A DNA stretch of 64,000 nucleotides from Branchiostoma floridae (lineage: Eukaryota > Chordata > Leptocardii > Amphioxiformes > Branchiostomatidae), in the NCBI RefSeq assembly GCF_000003815.2, contig NC_049988.1:21186434-21250433 (forward strand). Reading direction: 5' to 3'. Each line of letters begins with the position of its first letter. The first letter of the stretch is position 1. Of the stretch, positions 34,571 through 45,800 are shown piece by piece. The notes beneath the pieces are model-generated. The model was not told the DNA's origin and made no database searches. It worked only from the letters and a program-made list of their open reading frames with translations. The translations under genes and the position numbers were made by a program.

Positions 34571-35050
34571 GAGTTGGAGGTAATGAGATGTGTTCCCGCC
34601 GAGAGCCGGCTAGGAATAATGATTGCGTTCGCCCCTCTGTAATTAGGAGGGTGCTCAGTCAATGGGTCGATAATAATGGTGCATAACTTGGGAGCAGGTT
34701 TGCGGGTTTGGCTCGTTTTTATTCTGCGTCGTATCAAATGACGATTTTCCAGTCAGAAGTTTTGGTTGGGGAATAGTAGTAGTGACCGTGGGTTCCATTG
34801 AGAGACAATGGTAAGAAATTCCGGCCGGAACCTCTACCTTGGGAGAATATCAATTGATGTATAATTATATTAAACATCCCCAGAGCCAACACCTCTCGTT
34901 TAAGGAAAAGCCCGATTTACTATATGGTCTCACTGACATGATGACATCGTATAAACGATTTGTTCCTACCTTCTCAATTTGTAAATAAGTCTGCGTAATT
35001 ATGAGATTATATATGTACATATGCATATAGTTTGAACAGTTTTTAAGCCA
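34571..35050. other. No gene recognised
   Basis: Intergenic sequence between a tandem repeat and a retroposon tail. Confidence 0.45.
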
Positions 35051-35057
35051 TTTGTTA

Positions 35058-35155
35058 CTGTTAATAAGCCGACCAATTCAGCCCTTGGGCTGCCATCAGA
35101 AGCTTGTATTTTTATTGTTTTGAACGAATAAACCTGTCATCATCATCATCACATG
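35058..35155 (+). mobile_element. Retroposon 3' tail ending in ATC repeats
   Basis: CAGCCCTTGGGCTGCCATC, ATTTTTATTGTTTTGAACGA, ATAAACCTGTCATCATCATC. The pattern is like LINE or SINE 3' ends with a short microsatellite tail. Confidence 0.5.
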
Positions 35156-35459
35156 TTTTAGTTTTAGCATAGCTTTATGTGTTTAACTGTTATGTAGATG
35201 ATAGAGTCAGCTGGAGACGAATCTTTGATTGGAGAGTATTCTAACCTGAGTAGTTACTTGGTGAAGAGCTAATGATTTTCCAGAAGGTGGTTGATCAGAC
35301 GTCCGTGGGCGGAAAATGTTGCAAAGGCACCGCTTAAAAAGCTGTTAAAAATCAACGCAGTTCAGTAACTTCAGATTACGGTGAGAAAGGCTCATTAAAT
35401 GTTACAATGAGGTTGTTTTGGAGTAGGGGTTTGATTAGACATCTCTTGTGGGTCTTAAG

Positions 35460-35618
35460 TAGCCTCTACCAGGCTTCGTGGATCGGTGGTCTAATTGTAG
35501 AAATTGGGCAAATAGAATCTATAGTACGCTAGGGGAGTTAGCTGGCCAGAAGAGTACGTTTCCTCACCACGTGGTGAGGATAATGATTCTATCGATCCAC
35601 GGAGCCTGGTAGCGGCTA
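35460..35618. mobile_element. Foldback MITE, TAGCC-CTACCAGGC ends
   Basis: TAGCCTCTACCAGGCTTCGT then GGATCG, inverted at the right as CGATCCACGGAGCCTGGTAG then CGGCTA. The centre holds CCTCACCACGTGGTGAGG, an 18-bp perfect palindrome with a CACGTG core. Confidence 0.88.
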
Positions 35619-35909
35619 GGTCTCAAGACATCTCGGGGGTGTCTGTAAACGCACACCTCAAAAGCCACTCACTTCAAACGAGCTGAAAGAACTATACATC
35701 AGCTTAGTTTCTTCAGAAGTCGTATTACGCATTATGATTCTGCTTGTTTCTCTGTAAGTTGGAATGAGCTCAAATGATCAAACAAACCTACCAACGCTTG
35801 GTAGTCCTTGAGCACGGAGCGGTTTCCGGCCCGCCTATTGGATAGTTTTTCTTCTAAGTGTTTTAAGTGTTGGCATGAAAGACACGTAGCTACGTACCTG
35901 TGGGAAATG

Positions 35910-37019
35910 CACTGGCGGATCCAGAAATTTGTCAAGGGGGGGGCGCGCACCATGACGCGGCCGAAGGCCGCGGCCGCGCAGCGCAAGCTGCGCGGGGGGA
36001 GAGCACGAGAGGGGGGTTCCCCCCTCTCGTTGGGGGGGTATGGGGGGCCTCCCCCAGAAAATTTATAAGAAATAGAGGCTCTCTGGTGCATTTTAGAGCC
36101 ATATCTGAGCAAATTTGAGAAGCAAAGTTTGAAACTAACACTAACTTTTTGTCATGTCTGTGGCTGTCTAGTTCACTTCAGGGACATCGTTTACTATTTT
36201 TAGCAACTACCACTGAGGACAAACCTAACGAAGGCTAGTTCCTCCTTCTTAATATTCATAAATGACGCCACGCTACACAAACAATATCGCAAAATTATTT
36301 GTACCTGACTGCCGATTTGCCTTTCTCCGCGAAGCGGCTCGCGCTCCTATAAAATCGCATAGAAATCTCCTGGGATCTGAGTGGCTTGCCGGAGACGATT
36401 TTGAAAGTGTCTTACGCATTTGAAAATGCATATATTTCGGACTCTTTTTGCTTCTGCGGTGGCAATTGATGACGATTATTATATAAATCGGGGGGAAATG
36501 ACAACAAAAACGTCAGCACGGTCACCGCGGCGACTGATCAGAACTGGAGTGGGGAGGGGGGTGTCGGCGCACGACGCCGATTTTCCCAAGGCGGGTTGCG
36601 TCTCTCTAAGCCGATGACGGACGATAGAAATCATCAGTTCATCAAAAATAACTAACTTCCGCTGATTTTCTGGAGATCTTACAAAATTTCCACGCTCTTT
36701 CTATATTTTTGAGCACCGATTTTGGCTTACAGCTACCCACCAGTTTCTTAGGGAGAAATTGATGCGGCCGCGCCCCGGACCTTACCGTAAGTTTACGTGA
36801 CTCGAAAGACCCACTAGTAATTGCAAGCTGCAAGTTTATCTAAATAATTACCAGAAAACCTCCTTTCAAATAAGCGAATTAGTTTTATAACGTTGTCAAT
36901 ATTCTTGGCGTAACTTCCGAAGACCTCTAGTAGCCTTGGTTTATCTTGCCATTTTTTTTTTTTTTGCCAGCTGAAGGGGGAGGCGCGCGCCCGGCGCGCC
37001 TCCCCCTGGATCCGCGCAT
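35910..37019. mobile_element. 1.1-kb DNA element with GCGGATCCAG ends and GAAATG target duplication
   Basis: Left end CACTGGCGGATCCAG, right end CTGGATCCGCGCAT. GAAATG flanks it at 35904-35909 and 37020-37025. Sub-terminal G-rich left (35935-36055, with GGCGCGC and GCGGCCGC) faces C-rich right (GGCGCGCCTCCCCCTGGATC). Internal frames do not resemble a transposase I know. GGCGGATCCAGGGGG-type ends occur widely in marine animal genomes (from memory). Confidence 0.85.
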
Positions 37020-37053
37020 GAAATGGATCATAAGTATTAACGTTACCTGTCAG

Positions 37054-37250
37054 GCTTAGGTCACATTTTCAAAGCGGGGCCCGGTTGGGATGTTTAAAGA
37101 AACGATAAAATAAAATGTATACCTAGAAATGCACAAATTATGCCCATGAATCTTATGTTGTCATTTTGAGTATGTTTATGTCTTTTATATCATTCTTTTC
37201 CCTTCCGAAAGCTGCACGGCCGGGCCCAGGTTTGGAAATGTGACCTAAGC
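37054..37250. mobile_element. MITE, GCTTAGGTCACATTT ends
   Basis: GCTTAGGTCACATTTTCAAA then GCGGGGCCCGG, inverted at the right as CGGGCCCAGGTTTGGAAATG then TGACCTAAGC. Confidence 0.9.
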
Positions 37251-37326
37251 ATTACACCTGTAACGTCTGGGTAAAACGTGTGACTTAAAAAAAGACGGCG
37301 AAAAACCTTCAGTTACGGCGGGAATC

Positions 37327-37502
37327 GTAATCTCCAAGCAGATCCAACGGTAGCATAAGATAGCATCAAAAGCTGGCAGAGGAGTGAAGCCGGCTTAGGA
37401 GTCTGTTTCGCTACATCGGCAAATGGACACCTCTTGACTGACTGCACTCCTTTGCCAGTTTGGTTCTATCTTATGCCATTGTAGGATCTGCTTGGAGATT
37501 AC
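37327..37502. mobile_element. CTCCAAGCAGA-end MITE (f)
   Basis: GTAATCTCCAAGCAGATCC and GGATCTGCTTGGAGATTAC are perfect 19-bp TIRs. Inner arms GGTAGCATAAGATAGCATCA versus TGGTTCTATCTTATGCCATT. Confidence 0.95.
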
Positions 37503-37987
37503 GGGAATCGGTCTGATGAACGCACCGCTCTCACATCAACATCTACTTTTAAATTGGAGAGCGCTCAGATCAAGAAGGTTGAAAAAGAATTCAACCTCTT
37601 TGCTCAGATAACATCACTCACATAGCCGTATGGCCCCCAGGACACCGGGATTTTTCGGCTCGCTTTTCTAGGCATGGCTTAGTTCTGTATGTGCGTCTTT
37701 CCACCTTTTAAACTCGCCTACTTGAAAAGCGGTTATTCATATTACCTGTTAGAAGTCCTGTTACGGTTAATTAGCAAGGGAAACGCGCTGAATGCGTGGG
37801 GAAAAAAAGGGCTGACTTCACATGTTTCGACTTCGGTTTTCGTGGTCTGCTCATTTTTTGATCGTGACACTTCAAGGTGTCTAATAGTTTTGATTCTCCG
37901 CTACAGACGTCGTGCCATCCACCTACTCGAGAAGTATCAAATTACGTCTTGACGCTGTTTTTAAAAACAACTTCAAGACGTAATGTT

Positions 37988-38012
37988 ATACAGTAGAAGC
38001 CGCTTAATTGCA
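37988..38012. mobile_element. Lone end of the CAGTAGAAGCC MITE
   Basis: TACAGTAGAAGCCGCTTAAT then TGCACGG matches the left end of 49721-49898. The rest is replaced by a LINE fragment. Confidence 0.7.
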
Positions 38013-38135
38013 CGGCCTAAGCGAGAGACCTTCAGAACATCAATAGCCTACCGTGGACCCAATGTCTGGAACAACCTACCGCCACACACACGTACGGCTC
38101 CAAATCTGACCTGCTTTAAGAGACTCTTGAAGTAA
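38013..38135 (+). pseudogene. LINE reverse-transcriptase C-terminal fragment
   Basis: Open frame ending at TAA 38133-38135. It reads RETFRTSIAYRGPNVWNNLP and then HTRTAPNLTCFKRLLK. The AYRGP-x-WN-x-LP-x-F-K-x-LLK pattern is the usual end of CR1/Jockey-type LINE ORF2. No upstream RT domain. Confidence 0.8.
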
Positions 38136-38640
38136 AAGTTATTGACCAAAACGAACGGACACGGACTATGAACACTGAGCCATCTGCACCATTATATGTT
38201 TTGTACCATGTAATAGATAGATCATGGGAGTGGCCTGACTATGTGGATTTGGTACTGCTCCGCCCACCCGAGGAGTTTGTTGGGGTCCCCGAGGGATCTA
38301 TCTGACTTAGAACATGGCCATCTTTCCGAAGCAAAATACACTTATTTAGTCATTAGAAACATGCAGTTTGTTTTCCTAGCAAGCGAACAGACAGGCTATA
38401 CTAGTATTCTTCTCGTTCTGACGAGCTGTCCTGTTCCCAGTTTGACCCGTTCCTGGTAGACCACATCATGCATTATCTTCCTGCATTTTTAGCTTGTTTC
38501 TCGTTTATGGAAGTATTGATCGTTTTGATCAAGGAGCTTTTACTCGCATGTTTTTATGTAGCTTAGAACATGGCCATCTTTCCTCAGCCAATCAGGAGCG
38601 AGTATTTCTTGTGACTATATCCACATAGTATGGTGTCCCT
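38136..38640. other. No gene; partial inverted repeat
   Basis: CTTAGAACATGGCCATCTTT occurs twice in direct orientation (about 38306 and 38562). GACTATGTGGAT at 38236 faces ATCCACATAGT at 38619, so this may be a decayed element. Confidence 0.45.
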
Positions 38641-38775
38641 AGGGGTAGGGGTGTACTAAGTAACGAATAAATTGACTAAGTTGGAGACGCCCACCATTCA
38701 ACTGAATGGTCTCCCTTGGGGTAGGGGTGTACCAACCAACGAATAAATTGACTAAGTTGGAGACGCCCACCTTTC
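38636..38775. repeat. Direct duplication, about 75 bp
   Basis: GGGGTAGGGGTGTACTAA, CGAATAAATTGACTAAGTTG and GAGACGCCCACC occur at 38642 and 38717. Confidence 0.85.
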
Positions 38776-39900
38776 TCATGCAAATAGAAGCAATTAAAGA
38801 ATTAACAAAAAGGGAAACAGCAAATCAACCTATGTTACTGAACATCTTTATTCATAACATAAACAAAGGAAATTCTTACGATCATGAAAGAAAGTCAGAA
38901 AACGAACAAGACAATAATAAAGAGTTTCTTGTAACAAGAAAATGTACAAACAGCGTTACATCAAACTTTCAAAGACATGAAAAATATAACCAAAGTGCAC
39001 GGCATGGCGTCGATGTAAACAATCATCCACCGTGTTATCTCAGTGAACTACTTGGGGAACTTTTTATGGGAAATGATCAATTACATGACCTTTAGAAAAA
39101 TAACCACAGGGAGAAACACCCAACTGACCGTAAATTGGTCACCCTGAAAGAATTTTTGGCTGCAGGCTTGTTTATTGAAGCAGCTCGCACGGCGATAAAT
39201 CCAACTCAGAAGAAATATTATACCACACAGAAGTTGAGGCAGACCGACTAAGATATCTTCCAAAATGAGAGTTTTTCATTTCTGCCTGCGCGATTTCCGT
39301 AAAACTGCGTTGTTAACAAATCGACCGTAAACTGGTAACCTTACGTTAGTAGTAACCAATCACTTTGAAGTTTCTGATCGATGGTTTGATTGCCCTTAAT
39401 CTCAAAGCAGATGTTGGGGGGACTTGGGAGACCAAATCCGTTTTTCTAGCTGCCCGTTTCTGCCTGTGACCTTGGTGTGACCTTCTTCTCACGTTTAACT
39501 TGAACTTGTCCCAGGTTTGCAGTGTCAGGGATTCTGCGGTAGAATATTTAGAGATAGTATCAAAAACTGGCAAAGGAGTGTAGCCGACCTAGGGGTGTGC
39601 ATTGGCTAACGGGACCGCCACTCCTATGCTACCTTAGTATCTGCTAACGTTATGTGTCCCAAGCACACTTTTCCCGCCACTCACATCCGGGAGTTTTCAA
39701 CAGACCGTCAAAAGCGAGGGTCTTCAGCAGGTTGATCTGACAGCTACCGCAACAAAGTGTCATATATGTTGACATAGCATGAAAGTTATTAAAAAACATA
39801 ATAAGACAGACTAAGGAATAGAAAAAATTCTTTTTTGAATATTTTATTGTTTAAAATCTTTGATAATCTCCATAAAAGGGTGAATCTGCATCCAGGTGTC
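38776..39900. other. No gene recognised; CAAGCAGA-type element remnants
   Basis: AATCTCAAAGCAGATGTTGG at about 39399 and AGTATCAAAAACTGGCAAAG, GTGTAGCC, TATGCTACC..TATCTGC at 39555-39645 are pieces of the 37327-type MITE. A 129-codon open stretch at 38706-39095 is AT-rich and has no recognisable domain. Confidence 0.45.
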
Positions 39901-39929
39901 TGCTTTTCGTTCTGATGCCGTCACTCATT

Positions 39930-40004
39930 CATCGATCTTGTCAAGCCAAGATGGCGTCGTTTGGTTTTTGAGAAGAAAGAAGAATGCAGATTTAGCTCAT
40001 TTAG
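39930..40004 (+). promoter_or_regulatory. Candidate TRRAP promoter and non-coding first exon
   Basis: CCAAGATGGCGTCGTTT at 39945-39961 fits the YY1-type motif found just downstream of start sites in housekeeping genes. A strong donor TTTAG|gtgagt follows at 40005. The ATG in the motif opens only a six-codon frame (MASFGF). TRRAP's coding exon 1 at 42763 has an acceptor just upstream (42721-42726 or 42732), so a 5' non-coding exon must exist. Linking the two is inference. Confidence 0.4.
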
Positions 40005-40868
40005 GTGAGTTTTACGCCAACAATATTCTTAAAAGAGTACTAAATTACCCACACGATAAAATAAGGATATATGTAGGTGAACTTTTGACCTAAACTTAGC
40101 CGTTTTGACCAGAGAGTTTTGCGAAACTTGTCGAAATTTCCAGAGGTACCATGCCTTTGTGTCGTCTGCGTCCTCTGGGAGCCTATGCTCCGCGTGGGTA
40201 AATATACTTCAGGTAACGCTGAATTTTGGATGCTAGGAAGCCAATGGAAACGATTAGAAAAAAGCAACAGGAAGAAAAACTTGTGTATGATGTTTGTGAT
40301 GGAGTTTTTGTGTGTAATGTTGCCATGTTTCCCTCCAATTTAGCCAAAATCTGACAACGCCACGCGTGATGATGTGTTAGATTTGTACCTGATGTATGTT
40401 TCCCGCCATGCTTATACCTGTGAAACTGGTGTGATTTGTGCGATGTGCATGTATTAAACGCTTTGTTGTTTAGCCAGTGTACATGGACATGATCTATAGT
40501 TCTGTTAAAGAATAATATAACACCGTTGCTGACTTGACTAACAATTTTTTAGTGTTTTCTTTACATATTTGTGCCCCCCCCACTTAATCCTAGCAAACGT
40601 GACACAACTTGTTCTAAGCCTTTATGATGATAGATTCTGGTTTCTTATTCTAATGATGTAATGTAAAAGGTGTTAACACACTGCATAACTAATGTTATAT
40701 GTGTATTATATAGATGTATTATATAGATGTGTATTCTGAAACCATCCCATCATGTTCAATTATAAAGCTTTGGACAAACCACACAAACCAACTATGACTG
40801 TACGCTGACCGAAGAGAAAGAGGACAGGTTTAAACTGTAGCGAGACTCCTATCTATCCAAAGAACTCT
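40005..40868 (+). other. Probable TRRAP 5' intron, first part
   Basis: AT-rich, no repeats recognised before the GGGCAAGT element. Confidence 0.4.
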
Positions 40869-41192
40869 CAGGGATAAACAAGTCCACTAGCCCTATTGTC
40901 CAGGGCAAGTGAAAGTGCTGTTCGGGCAAGTGCATGTCCTACCCCACTTGTCCGATCGGGCAAGTAAGATTTTTCCATTGATTTTAGTGCAATTTTGATA
41001 TACTTGTTACTTTTTACAGTCATGACATCAAGCAACTGTCTACAGAGAATTCCATTGCTGGAAGTGAAAATGCATATACTAGTAACAGTGATATTTGAAT
41101 TTTGGGCAAGTGAAAAATTGGTTCGGGCAAGTACATTTTTTATGTGCTTGCCCGATAGGACAAGTGGATTTTAGAAAACTTGTTCAACCCTG
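40869..41192. mobile_element. MITE with CAGGGATAAACAAGT ends and ACTCT target duplication
   Basis: CAGGGATAAACAAGTCCACT at the left, AACTTGTTCAACCCTG at the right. ACTCT is on both sides (40864-40868, 41193-41197). The interior repeats GGGCAAGT and its complement, giving a long foldback. Confidence 0.82.
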
Positions 41193-41352
41193 ACTCTACT
41201 CAACTCTAACATTGAATTGCCTTCAGAAAGTCATCTGAAACAGTATAAAGTAGCAAAATCCAGTATCTGCAACCCCTAAACTTGATTGAAATTCACAAAA
41301 GTTCGCGTAGTGTTAAACCAGACTTTGCACTTCTTGGAAACAGATTATATCA

Positions 41353-41732
41353 CAGGGCTCGGAATTCATTTTTTGGATTAGGTCATTTAGGTGCACTGGT
41401 GCACCCAGCTTAAAAAATTGGGTGCACCAAAAAATGTTTGGGTGCACCACTTAAATTTAAGTAGAATGTAAAAAAAAACCTAATAACAAAACTTATAATT
41501 AGTTATAATAAGCTATCAAATTCTTAAACAAGTAACATGACAGACTTTTTTATTATCTTTCTAAAACTTAGATGTCGAGAATATGATGTATACTAGTATA
41601 TTCGATATCTTTCCATACATAAACCTAAGAGAATATTTGGGTGCACCCTGTGCACCCACTGAAAAAAATTGGGTGCACAGTTACAATTTTGGGTGCACCT
41701 GGGTGCACATGCACCCAGTATTTCGTGCCCTG
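41353..41732 (-). mobile_element. GGGTGCACC MITE with CAGGGCTCG ends (reversed copy)
   Basis: Left CAGGGCTCGGAATTCATTTT, right CACCCAGTATTTCGTGCCCTG. The interior has about nine TGGGTGCAC words in both orientations. It is the mirror of 46587-46924. Confidence 0.85.
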
Positions 41733-41799
41733 GATCATCATCATCATCATCTTTGCTGCATATTATCATTGTTACCCCACTTTAGAAATAAACGAACAC

Positions 41800-42030
41800 G
41801 ATGAATAAGTTTATTTATTTTATTTATTTATTTCTTCCTCAAACGTACATAGGCAGGGAAATACACACATGATATACCCTGAATTACGTAGGTTTGTTAC
41901 AAAAAAACTTATACGTGCAGAATGTCAACAAACAGAAATACATAATATATTAACAAACACTAAGCATAGGTCCGAACTCACAGGCTGATGGTAATGCTAG
42001 GAAATAGAGTCAGTATAAAGTCTGACTGCA
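41800..42030 (-). mobile_element. Retroposon 3' end with TTTA microsatellite
   Basis: GTTTATTTATTTTATTTATT, then TCTTCCTCAAACGTACATAG, GCAGGGAAATACACA. On the minus strand this is a LINE/SINE-like 3' end with an AAAT tail. Extent uncertain. Confidence 0.5.
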
Positions 42031-42762
42031 GTGTGGAGGAACGACTGTTTCAGTCTGTCAGTTCTTGCCTTGGTAATTGTTTAAAAGACAGCAATCTTCA
42101 TGAACACTACAACAAATCATATCTGTTTTTATGAATTAAAAACTATTATTATGTTTTGTGAATGTTTGTAACCAAAAGTTTACAATAACAAAACAAGTCA
42201 ACAGATAAAGTAGTGCATCGCAATACTTGACAAGGCCAAAGACATTCTTCCGTTCACGTCAGAGAGTTAGAAACTGTGCACAGGTGGTGGTTGAGGATTA
42301 CCTGAGTTGGGTTGATATGATGTTTGTTTGGTCAGCTTAAAATTCGTCGTATCCAAAATTGTGCCAGGATATTTGTTACCACCAACTGTTGTGTGAAGAC
42401 CTCTGCTGGATGTCTTTTTGATGTAAGTTGTAACCTAAAAAATTACATGTAGTCAAAAAGAATTTAATACCCTCATAGGTACCCTCAGAATGCCTACGTT
42501 GTACTGTGCATCAAGTTACATTTTTAAAACTCCCTCGCAGTGAAAGGCCAGTATCACACGCCTTTCCCCGCAGATTTTGCCACCTCAACATTACCAGTAT
42601 GCTTAAATGAATTCCTGGTTGGAATCTTACATCGTCCTGATAACAACAGAACAACAGCAAGAAAATCATGGTTTTGATGACTAAACAACGACAAGAATTT
42701 GAAGTTTCTGATGATTTGTGTTTCAGTTTCCAGTTGAGCATCAGACGTGATTGGTCCTCACC

Positions 42763-42868
42763 ATGGCGACACCCACGCCCCACGCGACGGTGATCAGTCC
42801 ACAGGACCTGCTCGCACAGATGAACAAGTACCGGAGTTACGCCGCCATTCTCGCCGACACCAACCAGC
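42763..42868 (+). CDS. TRRAP: TRRAP coding exon 1
   Basis: Start ATG in CTCACCATGGCG. The peptide starts MATPTPHATVISPQDLLAQM and ends LADTNQ. Donor CAGC|gtgagt, phase 1. The N-terminus is poorly conserved, but the length and the LADTNQ end fit the vertebrate exon. Confidence 0.9.
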
Positions 42869-45800
42869 GTGAGTTGCTGTTTTCGTCATCAACATCATCT
42901 TCTGTTTCTAGAAGACTGTATTGGGTAGCGTACTTGTATTTGTGACATATTGCTCGTGGTCAATTGATCAGCATTGGCTCTATAGTGGCCACTTTTCTCC
43001 AGTCCCTTGAGTGGCCCTTATAGGCATTTTTGACTGTGTATAGGCTATAGGGTAGCATACTTGTAATGACAATGTTTATTAGATCATTTAGAATATGGGG
43101 ATACATCCAAAAAGTTTTGGGGTGAACGATGAAGTTATGCTCTTAATTTGCACTGACACCAACCAATGTGAGTACAGATTGAAGGAGTGAATGAATGAAA
43201 GGGTGCATGAGTTATGCTGCATAGTATCAAAAGATCCAAGAGGTTCCCAGACCAAAAGTTATGAGACTTACTTTTCATCCAATGTAACTATGTATGTGTA
43301 CTTAAGTTTCCAAGGAGGTTAAAGTCAGCCTCTTGAAGTTACTGTAAATGCAGAAATGTTCGCGGTCGATTAATGTTCGCGGTTTTCGCGGTGACCACTT
43401 CACCGCGAATTTAAAACCACCGCGAACATTTTTCCATAACAGTAAGAGACTGCAGTGCATGGTGCTGCCGCGAAATTAAAACCACTGCGAAAAGTCCATC
43501 TTCCCGCTACCGCGAAATTAAATCCCCGCGAACTTAAATGCATTTACAGTACTAAGTACTTGAATGCCATACAATTTACTAATGCTGTCATGGTTCAAAC
43601 ACACTTCAGTATTCAGAAAACAGACATTTTTTTTGTAAAGAAAGTTTCACATTTGCACCTCTATTGCCTGTCCTGTGGAATGATGAACAGAAAACCTCAT
43701 CAGAAAACCCGTTGCCATAGCAACATTGGGTTTGGTGCTTATAGCTTCATTCTGACCACAGCGCCAGGGATCAGCTCGGAACTTCAATCTCCCTTCAAAC
43801 AAGACATGTTTGAAAAATACTCAATTCTAAGTTCTAGTTCGTAAAATATCAAAGTCTATATAGTGAGGTAGTGTTTTATTTAAGTTAGTATGACTGGTGT
43901 AACTATAAAAGTTTGTTTTCTTGATTGGATGTGTGCTTGAACTTCTGAGACGCTCCCCTCGTCAGTACAGAGTGATGTAATCTGAAGATACACCAGAGTT
44001 CCTCCTACACAAGGAACGGTGATATACTGACTGATAAGAGCTGACTGTACTGATGTAATTAATACCTTATCGTGTTGTAATTACAAAAATATCAGAAACA
44101 ATTGTAATTACAATTTAGAGCCTGGTCACATTCGTTATATGCAAGGTGTTTCAACCAGGGTAGGGGCTTTTCTGTAACAAAGGCAAACTACATCAAATTG
44201 TTGTTCTGAGAGTCATAAATTGAAAAAAAAAATTCTGGGGAAGGATGCCCCTCTTATGTAAGTTATGATGGTTGAACTGCTGTGCTGCTTGCCATATGGC
44301 TTAGCTGCACTTAAATGCCCCCAACACTGTGAAAACGTCCTGGTGAGAACTTGAACAAGCTGTTACTATTGTTAGGGATATGGTATGTTTCCTGAAACAA
44401 CTTAAGACCAAACGTTCCATATACCGCAACTGACCGCAAGTAAAGACGAAGTTTTGTTGTTGTTTTCCTTCCCCAGAGGATGAACACAGGCTGAAGGTTG
44501 CGCAGGAGATCAGTGAGAATTTTGAGGTAAAGCTTCATGCATTTTTATTGCCTTTGTCTGGAAGGTTATGTTTTTGGTACTGCCTTAGACAGCATAACTT
44601 CAAACTGTAGACTCAGTTATGTACAAATCTTAGATACAGGCACAGGTACAGGTACTGTAGTTAAGGTCCCTGTACCTATAGCCCATTATCTGTAAGTTAT
44701 ATATGTATAGCCAACTGTCTTTTTAGTCTGTGGTAACTTGTCATTTTTGTATGAGAACACATTTGAGTCTCAAACAAGGCTATCTCAACTTTCAACTGGC
44801 AGGTTATAAAAGATGTCATCTCAAGTCAATTTGAATTTAATGGCATGAGTCTGACTGAAGTTTTACCCCCCCCCCTCTCACCAGTCCATCGTGACGTCTG
44901 GCCAGTACCAGTCGTTCCTGGAACATGCCATCCCACGCTTCCTCAAGGTTCTACAGGAAGGTAAGACTGTCTTAGAAAGTGAAAGTTCTTACATGCATTC
45001 TTGAGAAATTACTGTATGAAATAAAGGCGTCTCAGTCAATTTTGAATAGCAAAAATAGCTTTGCCAGGTATTGTTTTGAGCTTCATGAACTTCTTAGATT
45101 TTTTAAAGGTGTATCATAAGTACTGCAAGTATATCCCTTCACCACTGTCCTTAAATGTGTTTTCCAGGAGACACCATTTTTGTGCAAGAAAATCCCATCC
45201 AGGTAAGGCCATCTCTTGAAAATGACTGTTTTGAAAATGACTGTTTTGTAGATTTGTACCTATGCAACATTAGGATTTTTGTAGTCATTTTTTAGCAATG
45301 CTATTGTACCTGTTGCAATTGTTGTGCAATAACATTTGCTTCTTACCTCAAGTTAAGAAAGGTGCTGAAATTGTGCCATTTTGTTATTTTTCAGCAACTA
45401 CGGAAACTGCTGTTGGAGATCATCCACCGCATCCCGACCAACGATCACTTCCGCATCTACGTCAGCAAAGTGCTGTCCCTCATGTTCCAGCTTATAGAGG
45501 TTAGAGGTTATGGGGTTAGAGTTCAGGGGTCACAGGTTAGGGTTAGAGGTTAGGGTTCACACTTCCACATCTATGTCAGCAAAGTGCTGTTCCTCATGTT
45601 CCAGCTTATAGAGGTTAGAGGTTATGGGGACAGGGGTCACAGGTTAGGGTTAGAGGTTAGGGTTCACACTTCCACATCTATGTCAGCAAAGTGCTGTCCC
45701 TCATGTTCCAGCTAATAGAGGTCAGAGGTTATGGGGTTAGAGGTTTAGGGGTCCCAGGGTTAGGGTTAGAGGTCAGGGTTCACACTTCCAAAATTCATAG

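Noticed and set aside
36420-36617. Frame starting MKMHIFRTLFASAVAID as a secreted peptide gene
   Set aside because: Lies inside the 1.1-kb transposable element with no splice or family support.
38706-39095. 129-codon plus-strand open frame
   Set aside because: AT-rich, polar, no domain recognised, starts inside a direct duplication. Kept only as unassigned sequence.
45500-45790. True interstitial telomere block
   Set aside because: TTAGGG strings are broken by GAGGTTAG and TTATGGGG words and lie within a gene-derived array; called telomere-like only.
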